A DNA stretch of 50,246 bases from Clostridia bacterium (GCA_017517815.1 JAFWYA010000034.1:1-50246), one strand, 5' to 3'; numbered from the stretch's first letter, positions 41,302 through 50,115 are shown. Notes: generated by a model from the letters alone, not told the origin. Translations and numbers: made by a program.

Positions 41302-41589
41302 ATGCTTACCAGCAAACAGCGCGCAAATCTGCGCAGCATGGCCAATACCATGGACACCATTCTGTACATCGGCAAGGAAGGCATCACCGAAGGCACCGTG
41401 AAGGAAGCCTACGACGCCCTCGAAGCCCGCGAACTCATCAAGTGCTGCGTGCAGCAGGGCTGCGAGCTCACTGCCCGCGAAGCGCTGGACGAGCTGTGCG
41501 GGCGCGTGCATGCCGAGCCTGTGCAGTGCATCGGCCGCCGCTTTGTGATGTACCGCGAAAGCAACACCAACAAGCGCATCGAAATTTAA
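41302..41589 (+). CDS. yhbY: YhbY-type CRM-domain RNA-binding protein
   Basis: The 95-residue protein is a single CRM domain: L-T-S-K-Q-R-A-N-L-R-S-M-A, L-Y-I-G-K-E-G-I-T-E-G, then E-L-I-K-C-C-V and I-G-R-R-F-V-M-Y-R-E. It associates with pre-50S ribosomes, fitting its place after obg. AAAGGAG lies upstream. The 93-base gap from obg holds a G+C-rich palindrome that can fold two ways. Confidence 0.93.
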   Translation: MLTSKQRANLRSMANTMDTILYIGKEGITEGTVKEAYDALEARELIKCCVQQGCELTAREALDELCGRVHAEPVQCIGRRFVMYRESNTNKRIEI

Positions 41590-41619
41590 AAAAGAATGAT
41601 GCAGAGGGGAGGCCGCAGC

Positions 41620-41982
41620 ATGCTTCAAACCGTGCTTCACGCATTGGAAGAACTGCGGTCTCCCTTTGCGTTATACGAAAACGATATCCACCGCATGGTC
41701 GCTGAAAGGCTGACGCAGGCCGGGCTCGGCTTTACCCATGAGGCAAAGATCGGCCCGGGCTGCCGCATCGACTATCTGGTAGATGGCGTCGGTATCGAGA
41801 TCAAAAAGGGAAAGCCAGATGCGAGGGCGCTTTCGCAGCAGCTGTTGCGCTACGCCCGCTGTGAGGACGTAAAGGCGATTATCGTGCTCAGCCAACGTGC
41901 GGTGACGGTGCCCAAAACCGTACTGGGCAAGCCGGTGCGGGTGATCGTGCTCAATCAATTATGGGGGGTGGCGCTGCCGTGA
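41620..41982 (+). CDS. Small PD-(D/E)XK nuclease-like protein
   Basis: The 120-residue protein has D51 and E60-x-K62 in R-I-D-Y-L-V-D-G-V-G-I-E-I-K-K-G-K, the core of the PD-(D/E)XK fold, preceded by a possible helix glutamate at E41. An R-Y-A-R segment about 20 residues later resembles the Q-L-x-x-Y helix. No other domain is present. GGGGAGG seven bases upstream favours the ATG at 41620 over ATGs at 41596 and 41599. Its TGA overlaps the ATG of the SNF2 helicase, so the products are made together and may form one nuclease-helicase complex. The biological role is not known. Confidence 0.78.
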   Translation: MLQTVLHALEELRSPFALYENDIHRMVAERLTQAGLGFTHEAKIGPGCRIDYLVDGVGIEIKKGKPDARALSQQLLRYARCEDVKAIIVLSQRAVTVPKTVLGKPVRVIVLNQLWGVALP

Positions 41983-43745
41983 TGGATAACGAGGATTTCA
42001 TTCTGATGCCGCCCTACCTGCTGGATTCCAGCGGCGCACAGCCGGAGCATGGCGCCAACCGCCGCACCTATGGCACGCTGAGCTACAACAAGCGCCGCAG
42101 GTGCTGGGTGGTCAAGGGCGATCCAGGCGTAACAGAGCTGTGCAAGCGGCTGTTTCCGGGAACGGAAACCAGCAAGCGCGGAGAGGCTCGCTTCACGGCG
42201 CACAGACGGCTTGTAGGAGAACTCAACTGGCTGATGCTGCGCTATCCCCTCACGGTGCGCGAAAGCGACATGGCCCGCTGGGAGGATGCACTGGCACAGG
42301 CACGTGAGTATGTGATCCGCCGGGAAGAAGCCAAACTGATGCCTGTGCGCGTTACGCCCAGTCCCACCACGTTTATGGGAACGCTGACGCCCTTCCAGGA
42401 GGAGGGGCTGGCCTTTCTGCTGCGCACCGACCGGGGGCTTCTGGCGGATGAAATGGGCCTTGGCAAAACGGTGCAGGCCCTTGCCATGCTCAGCGAAACC
42501 GGCGCCTATCCGGCGCTGATCGTGGCTCCGCCGCACCTGATGTGCAACTGGCAGAATGAGATCGCCCGCTTTGTGAGAAAGCCGGATGGCTCGCCGCTGA
42601 ACGTGCATGTGATCAAAGGCCTCAAGCCCTATCAGCTGCCTCAGGCGGATATCTACCTGATGCACTATCTGCTGCTGCGCGGGTGGAAGGAAGCGCTGCC
42701 GCAGCTGGAGATCCCCACGGTGATCTTTGACGAAATTCAGGAACTGCGCCACAGCGGCACGGAAAAATACTCCGCAGCAAGCCTGCTGGCAGACGCTGCT
42801 CAGCGCGTGATCGGCCTGAGCGGCACGCCGATCTACAACCGCGGCGCGGAGATCTGGAATGTGGTCAATATTCTGGACTTCCACTTCCTTGGCGACTATG
42901 AGAGCTTCACGCGTGAGTGGTGCTACGGTTATGGCAACCAGATCGTGGCCAAGCCGGAGCTGCTTGGCGAAAAGTTGCGCGAAGAAGGCATGATGCTCAG
43001 GCGCACCAAGCAGGAGGTGCTGAAGGATCTGCCGCCCAAGCGCAGGCTGATCATGGCCATTGACAGCGATGACGCTGTTTACCGCAGACTGATGCAGCCT
43101 GTCCGGCAGACGGTGTGGCAGCTGAAGCACACGCCGGACGTCACCGGCAGCCAGCGCGCTCTGTGGGAAATGGAGATCGAAGCGGGCGAGAGGCAGGCGA
43201 CCGGCATCGCCAAAGCGCCCTATGTAGCCCAGTTTGTGCGAGCACTGCTGGATGCGGATGAAAAGGTACTGTTGTTTGCCCATCATCACGAAGTGATGGA
43301 TATTTACAAAAAGGAGCTGCACAGCTATTCGCCTGCGTTTATTACCGGACGCGAAACGCCCGCCATGAAGGAACGCTCGGTGGAGCGTTTCATGACGGGC
43401 AAAACGAATTTGTGCTGCATTTCACTGCGCGCAGCATCTGGCTTGAATCTGCAGCGCGCCAGCTGTATCGTTTTTGGCGAGCTGGACTGGTCGCCGGCGG
43501 TGCATTCGCAGGCGGAGGACCGCGCTCACCGCATGGGTCAGGCGGATTCCATCCTGTGCTACTATCTGGTTTCCTCAGAAGGCAGTGATCAGGACATGCA
43601 GGATGCGCTGGGCCTGAAGGTAAGCCAGTTTGTGGGGCTGATGGGCGACGAACCGCAAAGCCAGACCGATACGCTTTTGAGCGCACAGGAGGCCCGGCGG
43701 TATGTAGAGCAGCTGGTCAGCCGCCTCGTCAGCGAGGCAGGATGA
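41982..43745 (+). CDS. SNF2-family DEAD/DEAH-like helicase/translocase
   Basis: The 587-residue protein has both RecA lobes of SNF2 ATPases. Lobe 1 contains L-T-P-F-Q-E-E-G-L (Q motif), Walker A D-E-M-G-L-G-K-T at 156-163, the Walker B D-E-I-Q at 250-253 and L-S-G-T-P at 279-283. Lobe 2 contains A-A-S-G-L-N-L-Q and Q-A-E-D-R-A-H-R-M-G-Q (motif VI). The spare N-terminus (1-120) is small and SMARCAL1-like in overall compactness; no zinc finger or SWIM domain was seen. It starts inside the stop of the PD-(D/E)XK nuclease gene (TGATG). Such pairs occur in phages and in defence or repair loci. Confidence 0.88.
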   Translation: MDNEDFILMPPYLLDSSGAQPEHGANRRTYGTLSYNKRRRCWVVKGDPGVTELCKRLFPGTETSKRGEARFTAHRRLVGELNWLMLRYPLTVRESDMARWEDALAQAREYVIRREEAKLMPVRVTPSPTTFMGTLTPFQEEGLAFLLRTDRGLLADEMGLGKTVQALAMLSETGAYPALIVAPPHLMCNWQNEIARFVRKPDGSPLNVHVIKGLKPYQLPQADIYLMHYLLLRGWKEALPQLEIPTVIFDEIQELRHSGTEKYSAASLLADAAQRVIGLSGTPIYNRGAEIWNVVNILDFHFLGDYESFTREWCYGYGNQIVAKPELLGEKLREEGMMLRRTKQEVLKDLPPKRRLIMAIDSDDAVYRRLMQPVRQTVWQLKHTPDVTGSQRALWEMEIEAGERQATGIAKAPYVAQFVRALLDADEKVLLFAHHHEVMDIYKKELHSYSPAFITGRETPAMKERSVERFMTGKTNLCCISLRAASGLNLQRASCIVFGELDWSPAVHSQAEDRAHRMGQADSILCYYLVSSEGSDQDMQDALGLKVSQFVGLMGDEPQSQTDTLLSAQEARRYVEQLVSRLVSEAG

Positions 43746-44334
43746 CGCTGACGCCTGCTTCAAAGTCCTGCGGCGCAAGGCAGGGATTGCTGCGCAGCAG
43801 ACTGGCCACCGGCAGGTTGAAGCGCACGGCTACGCTTTCCAGCGTTTCGCCGGTTCCTAAGGTGTAGGTTTCCGGCAGGGAACAGGGCACGTTTTCCACA
43901 GGCACGCACACGCGCTGCCCAACGGTCAGATTGTCCAGATCCACGCCCGGATTGGCGGTTTCCAGCGTGTGACGGCTCACAAGACCTCGCATCTGCAAAT
44001 CGGCCACAGTCTGTCCCTGTTCCACGGTATACTGCTCTGTTTCCGGGCAGGAAAGCGTGGGATCGGGCGATACGTCCGCATTGCCGCTGTCAGGCACAAC
44101 GGGCGCGGGCGCAGGAGCGCTTCCGCCCAGTCCGCCGGTCTGGGGGGAGTCGTCTTCCTCACGGGGAATGCACAATACGTCGCCCACCATCAGCCGGGCG
44201 GGATGGATGTCGCTGTTGGCCGCCAGCAGATCACGCAGGGGTACGCCCAGCTTATGGGCAATCAGGTAGAAGCTGTCTCCGCGTTTGACGGTGTATTCCT
44301 CCGCACAGCGGCCAGGTCGGTTGGTTTGGGTCAT
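43729..44334 (-). CDS. Three-LysM protein without signal peptide
   Basis: The 201-residue protein has LysM domains at about 13-58 (Y-T-V-K-R-G-D-S-F-Y-L-I-A), 100-148 (Y-T-V-E-Q-G-Q-T-V-A-D-L) and 155-200 (Y-T-L-G-T-G-E-T-L-E-S-V-A), with a proline-rich linker between the first two. No signal peptide or membrane helix precedes them, so it may bind glycan or spore layers from the mother-cell side, as SafA does, or leave by another route. It overlaps the helicase gene tail to tail by 17 bases and is co-directional with the 62-residue gene upstream. Confidence 0.8.
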   Translation of the reverse strand: MTQTNRPGRCAEEYTVKRGDSFYLIAHKLGVPLRDLLAANSDIHPARLMVGDVLCIPREEDDSPQTGGLGGSAPAPAPVVPDSGNADVSPDPTLSCPETEQYTVEQGQTVADLQMRGLVSRHTLETANPGVDLDNLTVGQRVCVPVENVPCSLPETYTLGTGETLESVAVRFNLPVASLLRSNPCLAPQDFEAGVSVILPR

Positions 44335-44384
44335 AGGCTAGCTCCTTTCGGGTGATGTCCCTAAAGCCTATGACGCGCAGCGGG

Positions 44385-44573
44385 TTATTTTGCCTGCCAG
44401 GCGCCGCTTTGTTTCTGAAAGGCTGCAGCCAGCCGTTCCAAATCGGTATGCGTGTGGATGTTCTGCCGCTGCTCATTGACGGCCACCTGCTGCTGAGGCG
44501 TGAAGCTGTCGTAGAGCTGACGGCTGCGGCTGTCATTTGCAATGAGCTGCTGAAGGGTTTCATAGGATTGCAT
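44385..44573 (-). CDS. Small conserved-looking protein of unknown function
   Basis: The 62-residue protein is predicted to be helical and soluble: residues such as Y-E-T-L-Q-Q-L-I-A-N-D, F-T-P-Q-Q-Q-V-A-V-N-E-Q-R-Q-N-I-H-T-H-T-D-L-E-R-L-A-A-A-F. GGAGGTGAACAAC directly upstream gives a strong start at 44573. The pattern recalls small Clostridia proteins annotated only as hypothetical. It precedes the LysM gene by 50 bases on the same strand. A sporulation link is a guess. Confidence 0.65.
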   Translation of the reverse strand: MQSYETLQQLIANDSRSRQLYDSFTPQQQVAVNEQRQNIHTHTDLERLAAAFQKQSGAWQAK

Positions 44574-44640
44574 GTTGTTCACCTCCACGCAGGAGTATGT
44601 CTGCGCGGAGGCGATTTCATACAGAAAGGTTGTGTTTTGA

Positions 44641-45360
44641 ATGCCCATGGTCAACTACTGCCGAAAGTGCAGGGCAGAGGTGCCGGTGGGGGAAAGCTGC
44701 ACCTACTGCGGCGCAGCGCTCAGCCAGACCAATGAACAAATCTCCTTTGGCGTGGTTCGTGCGCCGGTCAGGGAATGGTTTGCGTGGAACAATCTGCTGC
44801 GCGTGGCACTGCCGGTATGGCTGCTGGTACTGGTCACCGTGCTGGCGGCAGAGGGACTTGCGGCAGGTCAGCAGGGCGTGATCGCGCTTTTGAAACAGGG
44901 CTTTCTGGGAACGATGACCGGGGTGCTTGGCATCACGCTTGCGGCGATCTGGCTGCTTTTGAAGCTGCAGGGTGTGGAAAATGTGCATGTCGTGCTGGAC
45001 AAGCAGGGCGTACATGTGCGAATCTATCTGCCCGAGGGCAACGACGTGGGCCTGTACGCACGTTTTCTCACCCGGCAGAGCATCGAAATGCTTGCCGAAA
45101 GCGACGATCGCCCTGCGCTGGATGGTCTGATGCTGGTGCGCCGCATCACGCTGCCGTGGGCTGCTGTCAAACGCGTGCGTATCTGGCGCGAAGGCACGAC
45201 GATTTTGTTTTTTCATCCGTCCTTCTGGCAGGCTGCGGCTGTGCGCTGCCCCATTGCAGAACTGGAAGAGGCTGAAGCTTATGTTCGCAAAAAGATGAAG
45301 CGTTTTAAAAAGGTGAAGATCCTGCCTGTTGAAAAGACGGAAAAAGCAAAAAAACGTTAA
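44641..45360 (+). CDS. Zinc-ribbon membrane protein of unknown function
   Basis: The 239-residue protein starts with a zinc ribbon (C-x2-C at 7-10 and C-x2-C at 20-23, Y-C-R-K-C and C-T-Y-C-G-A). Two membrane helices follow (about 51-71 and 83-106), then a cytoplasmic beta-rich domain ending in a lysine-rich tail. Single N-terminal zinc ribbons of this kind are frequent in uncharacterised Clostridia membrane proteins. No enzyme motif is visible. AGAAAGG upstream favours ATG 44641 over 44647. It is divergent from the 62-residue gene. Confidence 0.7.
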   Translation: MPMVNYCRKCRAEVPVGESCTYCGAALSQTNEQISFGVVRAPVREWFAWNNLLRVALPVWLLVLVTVLAAEGLAAGQQGVIALLKQGFLGTMTGVLGITLAAIWLLLKLQGVENVHVVLDKQGVHVRIYLPEGNDVGLYARFLTRQSIEMLAESDDRPALDGLMLVRRITLPWAAVKRVRIWREGTTILFFHPSFWQAAAVRCPIAELEEAEAYVRKKMKRFKKVKILPVEKTEKAKKR

Positions 45361-45388
45361 AAATGTTACATAAATATGAAGAATGTGC

Positions 45389-45417
45389 TTGACACATTTA
45401 ATATTCTGTCCTACAAT
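45389..45417 (+). promoter_or_regulatory. Promoter of the secreted peptidoglycan-binding protein gene
   Basis: TTGACA (45389-45394) and TACAAT (45412-45417) with a 17-base spacer; the start codon at 45472 is about 48 bases downstream of the expected transcription start. Confidence 0.78.
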
Positions 45418-45471
45418 GAAGCATGGAAATAAAGGCAAAACTGCCTGATGAACCTAGTGGAGGGCATGCAG

Positions 45472-48078
45472 ATGAAGCATGGAAAACACTGGCTGCGACT
45501 GCTGGCAGTCGTATGCGTTCTTTCGCTCCTGCTTCCGATGATTCCGTCGGCGCTGGCAGCATCCTATCCTTATGATACCATCAGCATGGACGACGTGAAT
45601 GTACGTAGCCGTGCCAGCAGCAATTCCACCGTGATCAAAAAGATCAAGGCGGGCGACAGCGTGACCATTCTTGGCGTTTCGGGCGATTATTACCGCGTCA
45701 AGTTTGACGGCAAGACCGGTTACGCCGTGAAGATGTACATCGACGGCACCGATCCGTCTGCTGACGAGCCTTTTGACCCAAGCCGCACCCAGCAGGCTCC
45801 GCCTTCCATTTATCAATACCCCTACGACACGGTGGTGCTGCAGAACGTGAAGCTGCGCAAGACGGCTGAGGCTGAGGGTACAGTCATCCGCACGCTGCTG
45901 GAAGGCACCATGGTGGAAGTGCAGGAACGCACCTCCAATGGCTTTGCCAAGGTCAAGGCAGAGGGCAAGACCGGCTACGTGGTGGAAACGCACATCAACC
46001 TGGCCGATATTCCCGCGCCCACGCCTGTGCCCACTGCCACGCCCAAGCCCGGCACTGAAAAGTATACCGAGCTCAAGAGCGGCGACCGCGGCGAGGCTGT
46101 GACAGCCCTGCAGTCCGCTCTGGCGGAACTGGGCTACATGGAAGAAAAAGAAGTCGACGGCAAGTTTGGTTCCGTGACCGAAAGTGCCCTCAAGGTGTTC
46201 CAGAAGCGTAACGGTTTTACGCAGAATGGCATCGCAAGCGCTGAACTGCAGTTGAAGATGTATGAATCCACTCCCAAGGACACCCGCGGCTACCGCCAGT
46301 ATGTGAAGACTGTGGCGCCCGTGGCGGGCGCGCTGATCCGCGAAAAGTCCAAAGGCGAGGCTGTGGGCAAGCTGCAGAAGCGCCTGAAGGAACTCGGATA
46401 CTATACCGGCGAGATCACCAATGTATGCGACGCAGCCACCGTCGAAGCCCTGAAGCTGTTTGAAGGCCGTCATGGCCTGACTGCCGACGGCGAGGCTGAC
46501 GCCAACGACCAGAATGTTCTTTATGGCGCGACCGCCATGGACGCTTCCGTTGTGGTAACGCCGACTCCCGCGCCCACGCTCACGCCGCCTACCCGCACCC
46601 TGCGCAAGGGTTCCAAGGGCGAAGACGTCAAGAGCCTGCAGCAGCGCCTGAAGGATCTTGGCTACTACAAGGGCAATATCACCGGCACCGTGAACGATGC
46701 GACTGTGGAAGCCCTGAAGGCCTTCCAGAAGAAGAGCAAGCTCGACACCGACGGCGTGTGCGGCCCTGTGACCCGCACCGTGCTTTACGGCGTGAACGCC
46801 ACTTATGCGCAGCCCACCGCTGTGCCGGTCGTCACCGCCGCCCCCGTAACGTCCTATCCGCCCATCACGGAGGACAACGTCATCATCATCCGTTCCGGCA
46901 GCCGCGGCGAGATCGTGCTCAGGCTGCAGAAGCGCCTGCAGGAGCTGGGGTACTATACTTCTCGTCTTGACGGCGTATACCTCACCGACGATATCGAGGC
47001 CGTGCGTGCCTTCCAGACCGCCAATGGCCTGAAGGTAGACGGCAAGGCCGGTTTTGAGACTCAGAGCAAGCTGTATGGCGACAGCGCTATCGCTGGCAAT
47101 GCCGGTAACACCACAACCGGTACGACTGCCGCTTTCACCACTGTGCGCTACGGCGACGAGGGCGAAGTGGTATCCACCATCCAGAACCGTTTGATTTCGC
47201 TGGGTTACCTCACCGGCAGTGCAGACGGCAAGTTTGGCCGCAACACCAAGAAGGCCGTCGTTGCTTTCCAGAAAGCCAATGACCTGGGCGCTGATGGCGT
47301 GGTAGGCGAGCAGACCTACGCGAAGCTCACCAGCGCTGAAGCTGCCGACAACAAGGTACCTACCAGCCAGACGCTGCGCATCGGCACCATCAGCGACGCT
47401 GTGCGCGATATGCAGAACCGCCTGATCGCCCTTGGATATCTGAAGGGTACTGCCGACGGCAACTTCGGCACCAAGACCAGCCTGGCGCTCATTGCCTTCC
47501 AGAAGGCCAACGGCCTGACGGCGGACGGCGTTGCCGGTACCAAGACGCTTAAAAAGCTAAACTCCACCACGGCTGAAAACACCAGCGGCGAGGAAAGCAA
47601 GACCACTACGGCCACCGCACCCACGGTGACCTACGGCAGCATCAATGCCTCTCAGGTACGCTACGCCAACTGGTATACCGAAGGCCGTGCCAAGTGCCGC
47701 CAGTTCCCCAACGCTACGGTGTATGACTTCACCACCGGCATCAGCTGGCAGGTCAACATGTTCAGCCTTGGTGCCCATGCCGATGCAGAGCCTCTCACCC
47801 CGGAGGATACTGCCAACATGATGCGCGCCTTTGGCGGCAAGCACACCTGGACGCCTAAGGCCGTGTGGGTTGTGCTCAGCGACGGTACCGTGTATATCGG
47901 TTCTACCCACAACACCGAGCACGGCACCTACCACAACCGCAATAATGATTTCAACGGCCACGTGTGCATCCACTTCCCGCGCACGCAGAGTCAGGTGGAA
48001 TCCATCGGCCCGTACGCCACTTCTCACCAGAAGGCCATTGACCTTGGCTGGGCGGCTACACTCAAGCGGGCACAGTAA
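45472..48078 (+). CDS. Secreted SH3b and multi-PG_binding_1 protein with YkuD-like end
   Basis: The 868-residue protein has a signal peptide (hydrophobic 8-26, cut near A-L-A/A-S), two SH3b domains (about 30-90 and 110-175) and Pro/Thr linkers. Six peptidoglycan-binding repeats follow, each with a variant of G-x-x-V-x-x-L-Q-x-R-L-x-x-L-G-Y. The last 140 residues are a distinct domain ending with T-H-N-T-E-H-G and N-G-H-V-C-I-H-F. That resembles the H-G...S-H-G-C-I-R motif of L,D-transpeptidases, but the match is loose. It should bind the cell wall and may crosslink or trim it. ATG 45472 with GGAGGG seven bases upstream is chosen over two earlier ATGs. Confidence 0.85.
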   Translation: MKHGKHWLRLLAVVCVLSLLLPMIPSALAASYPYDTISMDDVNVRSRASSNSTVIKKIKAGDSVTILGVSGDYYRVKFDGKTGYAVKMYIDGTDPSADEPFDPSRTQQAPPSIYQYPYDTVVLQNVKLRKTAEAEGTVIRTLLEGTMVEVQERTSNGFAKVKAEGKTGYVVETHINLADIPAPTPVPTATPKPGTEKYTELKSGDRGEAVTALQSALAELGYMEEKEVDGKFGSVTESALKVFQKRNGFTQNGIASAELQLKMYESTPKDTRGYRQYVKTVAPVAGALIREKSKGEAVGKLQKRLKELGYYTGEITNVCDAATVEALKLFEGRHGLTADGEADANDQNVLYGATAMDASVVVTPTPAPTLTPPTRTLRKGSKGEDVKSLQQRLKDLGYYKGNITGTVNDATVEALKAFQKKSKLDTDGVCGPVTRTVLYGVNATYAQPTAVPVVTAAPVTSYPPITEDNVIIIRSGSRGEIVLRLQKRLQELGYYTSRLDGVYLTDDIEAVRAFQTANGLKVDGKAGFETQSKLYGDSAIAGNAGNTTTGTTAAFTTVRYGDEGEVVSTIQNRLISLGYLTGSADGKFGRNTKKAVVAFQKANDLGADGVVGEQTYAKLTSAEAADNKVPTSQTLRIGTISDAVRDMQNRLIALGYLKGTADGNFGTKTSLALIAFQKANGLTADGVAGTKTLKKLNSTTAENTSGEESKTTTATAPTVTYGSINASQVRYANWYTEGRAKCRQFPNATVYDFTTGISWQVNMFSLGAHADAEPLTPEDTANMMRAFGGKHTWTPKAVWVVLSDGTVYIGSTHNTEHGTYHNRNNDFNGHVCIHFPRTQSQVESIGPYATSHQKAIDLGWAATLKRAQ

Positions 48079-48086
48079 AATACACA

Positions 48087-48121
48087 GCAGGCAGGAAACA
48101 AAAAATCCTGCCTGCTTTTTT
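48087..48121 (+). terminator. Terminator after the peptidoglycan-binding protein gene
   Basis: GCAGGCAGGA (48087-48096) and TCCTGCCTGC (48106-48115) form a 10-bp stem followed by TTTTTTG. Confidence 0.95.
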
Positions 48122-48161
48122 GCGTTTTTAATCTGTACCTGTGGCGTGCAAAAGGTGTGTA

Positions 48162-48170
48162 TGTTATAAT
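48162..48170 (+). promoter_or_regulatory. Extended -10 promoter of the M28-like gene
   Basis: TGTTATAAT (48162-48170) is a perfect extended -10 element about 48 bases before the start codon. A small hairpin CCTCC/GGAGG at 48186-48199 lies in the leader; the true ribosome binding site (GGAG at 48207) is outside it. Confidence 0.6.
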
Positions 48171-48218
48171 CAAAGCAAGGAAATACCTCCATTCGGAGGG
48201 AATGCAGGAGAAAGAAAA

Positions 48219-50081
48219 ATGAAAAAGTATCTTGAAACATTTCTGGCAATGCGCGATCAGGAATTTTTGCGTACACATACGCAGGCGATCATGAAACTGG
48301 AGCGCCCCGGCACCAATGTGGACAAGCACCGTGCAAGCGACTATATTTATGAGCTGATGAAGGCAAACGGGCTGGACGCCGAGCGTATCAACCTGACGGC
48401 GGACGGAAAAACCGTGTGCCATGACAAAATCATGCCCGCCTGCTGGGATGCAAGCGTTGGCAGGCTGACCGTGCTTTCCGACTGGGAGGGCGATTCTGTG
48501 GTGGCGGATTATGACCGTCATCCCTTCCATCTGATCCAGTATTCCACCTCCACGCCGGAAGGCGGCGTGACAGCGCGACTTGTGCCGTTTGACCGCATGC
48601 TTGCCGGTGAGGACGTAACAGGCGCGATGATCCTGCTGCCGCAGGGACTGCTTCCTTCGGAGGACACGCTGGTGCCTTCTCTTGACCGGGGCGCGATGGG
48701 TCTGGTGAATTGCACAGCGTCGCTGGCCACAAGCGTGGGACAGGATCCCGACAGTCTGCTGTGGGCTAACAACTGTACTGAAACCGTCGCCTGGCATGTG
48801 ACGGCTGGCGAGCGCGGTTTCGTATCCTTCTGCGTGACGCCTGCAATGGGCGAGAGGCTTGCACAGGCCTGCGCAAAGGGCGAGGTGCTGGTGAAGGTTG
48901 AATCCAACGGCAGACGTTTTGAAGGTACGCTGCCTGCGGTGACGGCGCTGCTGCCTGGTGAAAGCCCGCGTGAATTCTGGATGATCGCCCACAACGGCGA
49001 GCCGCTGGAGGATGACAACAATTCCGGCGTAATGGCATGCATCACCGCAATGATGCAGATCAAAAAAGCGGTCGAGGAGAAGAAAATCCCGCCGCTGAAG
49101 TATTCGCTGCGTGTGGTGTTTGCACCGGAACTGTACGGCAACGCAGCTATGGCTGTGCACTTTGGCGGTTGTCTGCGTGAACGCTGCATCGGTGCAATCT
49201 GTGTAGACGGCATGCCGATTGCGCCCACAGTGGATGGCGTGCTGGTGCAGTCTGCGCCGCCGCCCGTGCCCTTCTATGGCAATGCATTGCTTAGAGGCGC
49301 ATGGGATGAATTTGGCCTCACCGTGAAAGAACCGCCGTTTGTTGTCGGCTGGCGGGACTACTGGTGCAGCGACTGCTTTATGTCTGACCCCACGGTGGGG
49401 CTGCCTACGGTCACCTGCAATAAATCGAGGGTGATGTTCTGGCACAACTCGCGTCAGAAGGAGGATTACATCGACTATCCGAAGTTTGCCAACGTTACGG
49501 CTGTCTACACGGCCTTTGCCGCTGCGGTGATCGCGCCGGACACTGCCTTCCTGCACCGCTTCCTGCCGGTCGCGGCATCCAACGCCATGCGCAAGCTCAG
49601 CCGCGCAGCCCAAACGCTTCCGCCCAGAAAGGGCACGGATGCAAAGGAACGCCTTCAGCATCAGCTGGATATTGAACTGGCGGATTTGCGTGCGTTTGAA
49701 GCAGCGGGCGCACAGAAGGAAGACATTGCGTCCGCCTGCAAAATGGTCAGCCGGTTTGCAAAAATGCTTACGCCCATGCCTGCGGAAGCAGCCGAAGAGC
49801 CTACGCCTGTGTTTGATTCACTGACGCGCTATGTGCCATACCGTACCTCCGTCGGCGTGCCGCACGACCTGGCCCGCGCGCCGTTTGAAAAGCGCAGAAG
49901 GCCGATGATCGCCAGCATGATGGGCCGCGTGTTCTCTGCGATGGATGGCGAACGAAACTTGCGTGAACTGATCACAGAAACAGAATTTGAAGAAGGCCGC
50001 GCCCTTACGGAACAGGAGCTTTCCGATTTTGCCGGTACCATTGAGCTGCTGGCGCAATATGGATATATCGGCTTAAAGTAA
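48219..50081 (+). CDS. M28/DUF4910-like metallopeptidase with C-terminal winged-helix-like part
   Basis: The 620-residue protein has the zinc-peptidase pattern of aminopeptidase-like DUF4910 proteins. Candidate metal ligands are H in A-H-N-G-E, D in D-D-N-N-S-G, E in A-P-E-L-Y-G, D in C-V-D-G-M and H in F-W-H-N-S-R. An N-terminal part with an insert (about 70-220) resembles the PA-like lobe. The last 60 residues (M-M-G-R-V-F-S-A-M-D-G-E-R-N-L-R-E-L-I) look like a small winged helix. No signal peptide. Cytoplasmic peptide hydrolysis is likely, but the substrate is unknown. GGAG precedes the start. Confidence 0.72.
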   Translation: MKKYLETFLAMRDQEFLRTHTQAIMKLERPGTNVDKHRASDYIYELMKANGLDAERINLTADGKTVCHDKIMPACWDASVGRLTVLSDWEGDSVVADYDRHPFHLIQYSTSTPEGGVTARLVPFDRMLAGEDVTGAMILLPQGLLPSEDTLVPSLDRGAMGLVNCTASLATSVGQDPDSLLWANNCTETVAWHVTAGERGFVSFCVTPAMGERLAQACAKGEVLVKVESNGRRFEGTLPAVTALLPGESPREFWMIAHNGEPLEDDNNSGVMACITAMMQIKKAVEEKKIPPLKYSLRVVFAPELYGNAAMAVHFGGCLRERCIGAICVDGMPIAPTVDGVLVQSAPPPVPFYGNALLRGAWDEFGLTVKEPPFVVGWRDYWCSDCFMSDPTVGLPTVTCNKSRVMFWHNSRQKEDYIDYPKFANVTAVYTAFAAAVIAPDTAFLHRFLPVAASNAMRKLSRAAQTLPPRKGTDAKERLQHQLDIELADLRAFEAAGAQKEDIASACKMVSRFAKMLTPMPAEAAEEPTPVFDSLTRYVPYRTSVGVPHDLARAPFEKRRRPMIASMMGRVFSAMDGERNLRELITETEFEEGRALTEQELSDFAGTIELLAQYGYIGLK

Positions 50082-50086
50082 GCAAC

Positions 50087-50105
50087 AAAAAAGGCCGCCC
50101 GTCAA
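50087..50105 (+). repeat. Possible half of a terminator cut by the insertion sequence
   Basis: AAAAAAGGCCGCCCGTC follows the M28-like gene at once. It looks like the A-run and left arm of the A-stem-T terminators used elsewhere in this window, but no matching right arm is present before the edge. Insertion of the mobile element into the hairpin would explain it. Confidence 0.35.
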
Positions 50106-50115
50106 GTGAAGTGAT

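Noticed and set aside
46070..47560. CRISPR array or DNA tandem repeat
   Set aside because: The periodicity is the six protein-level peptidoglycan-binding repeats; DNA units are diverged and there are no spacers.
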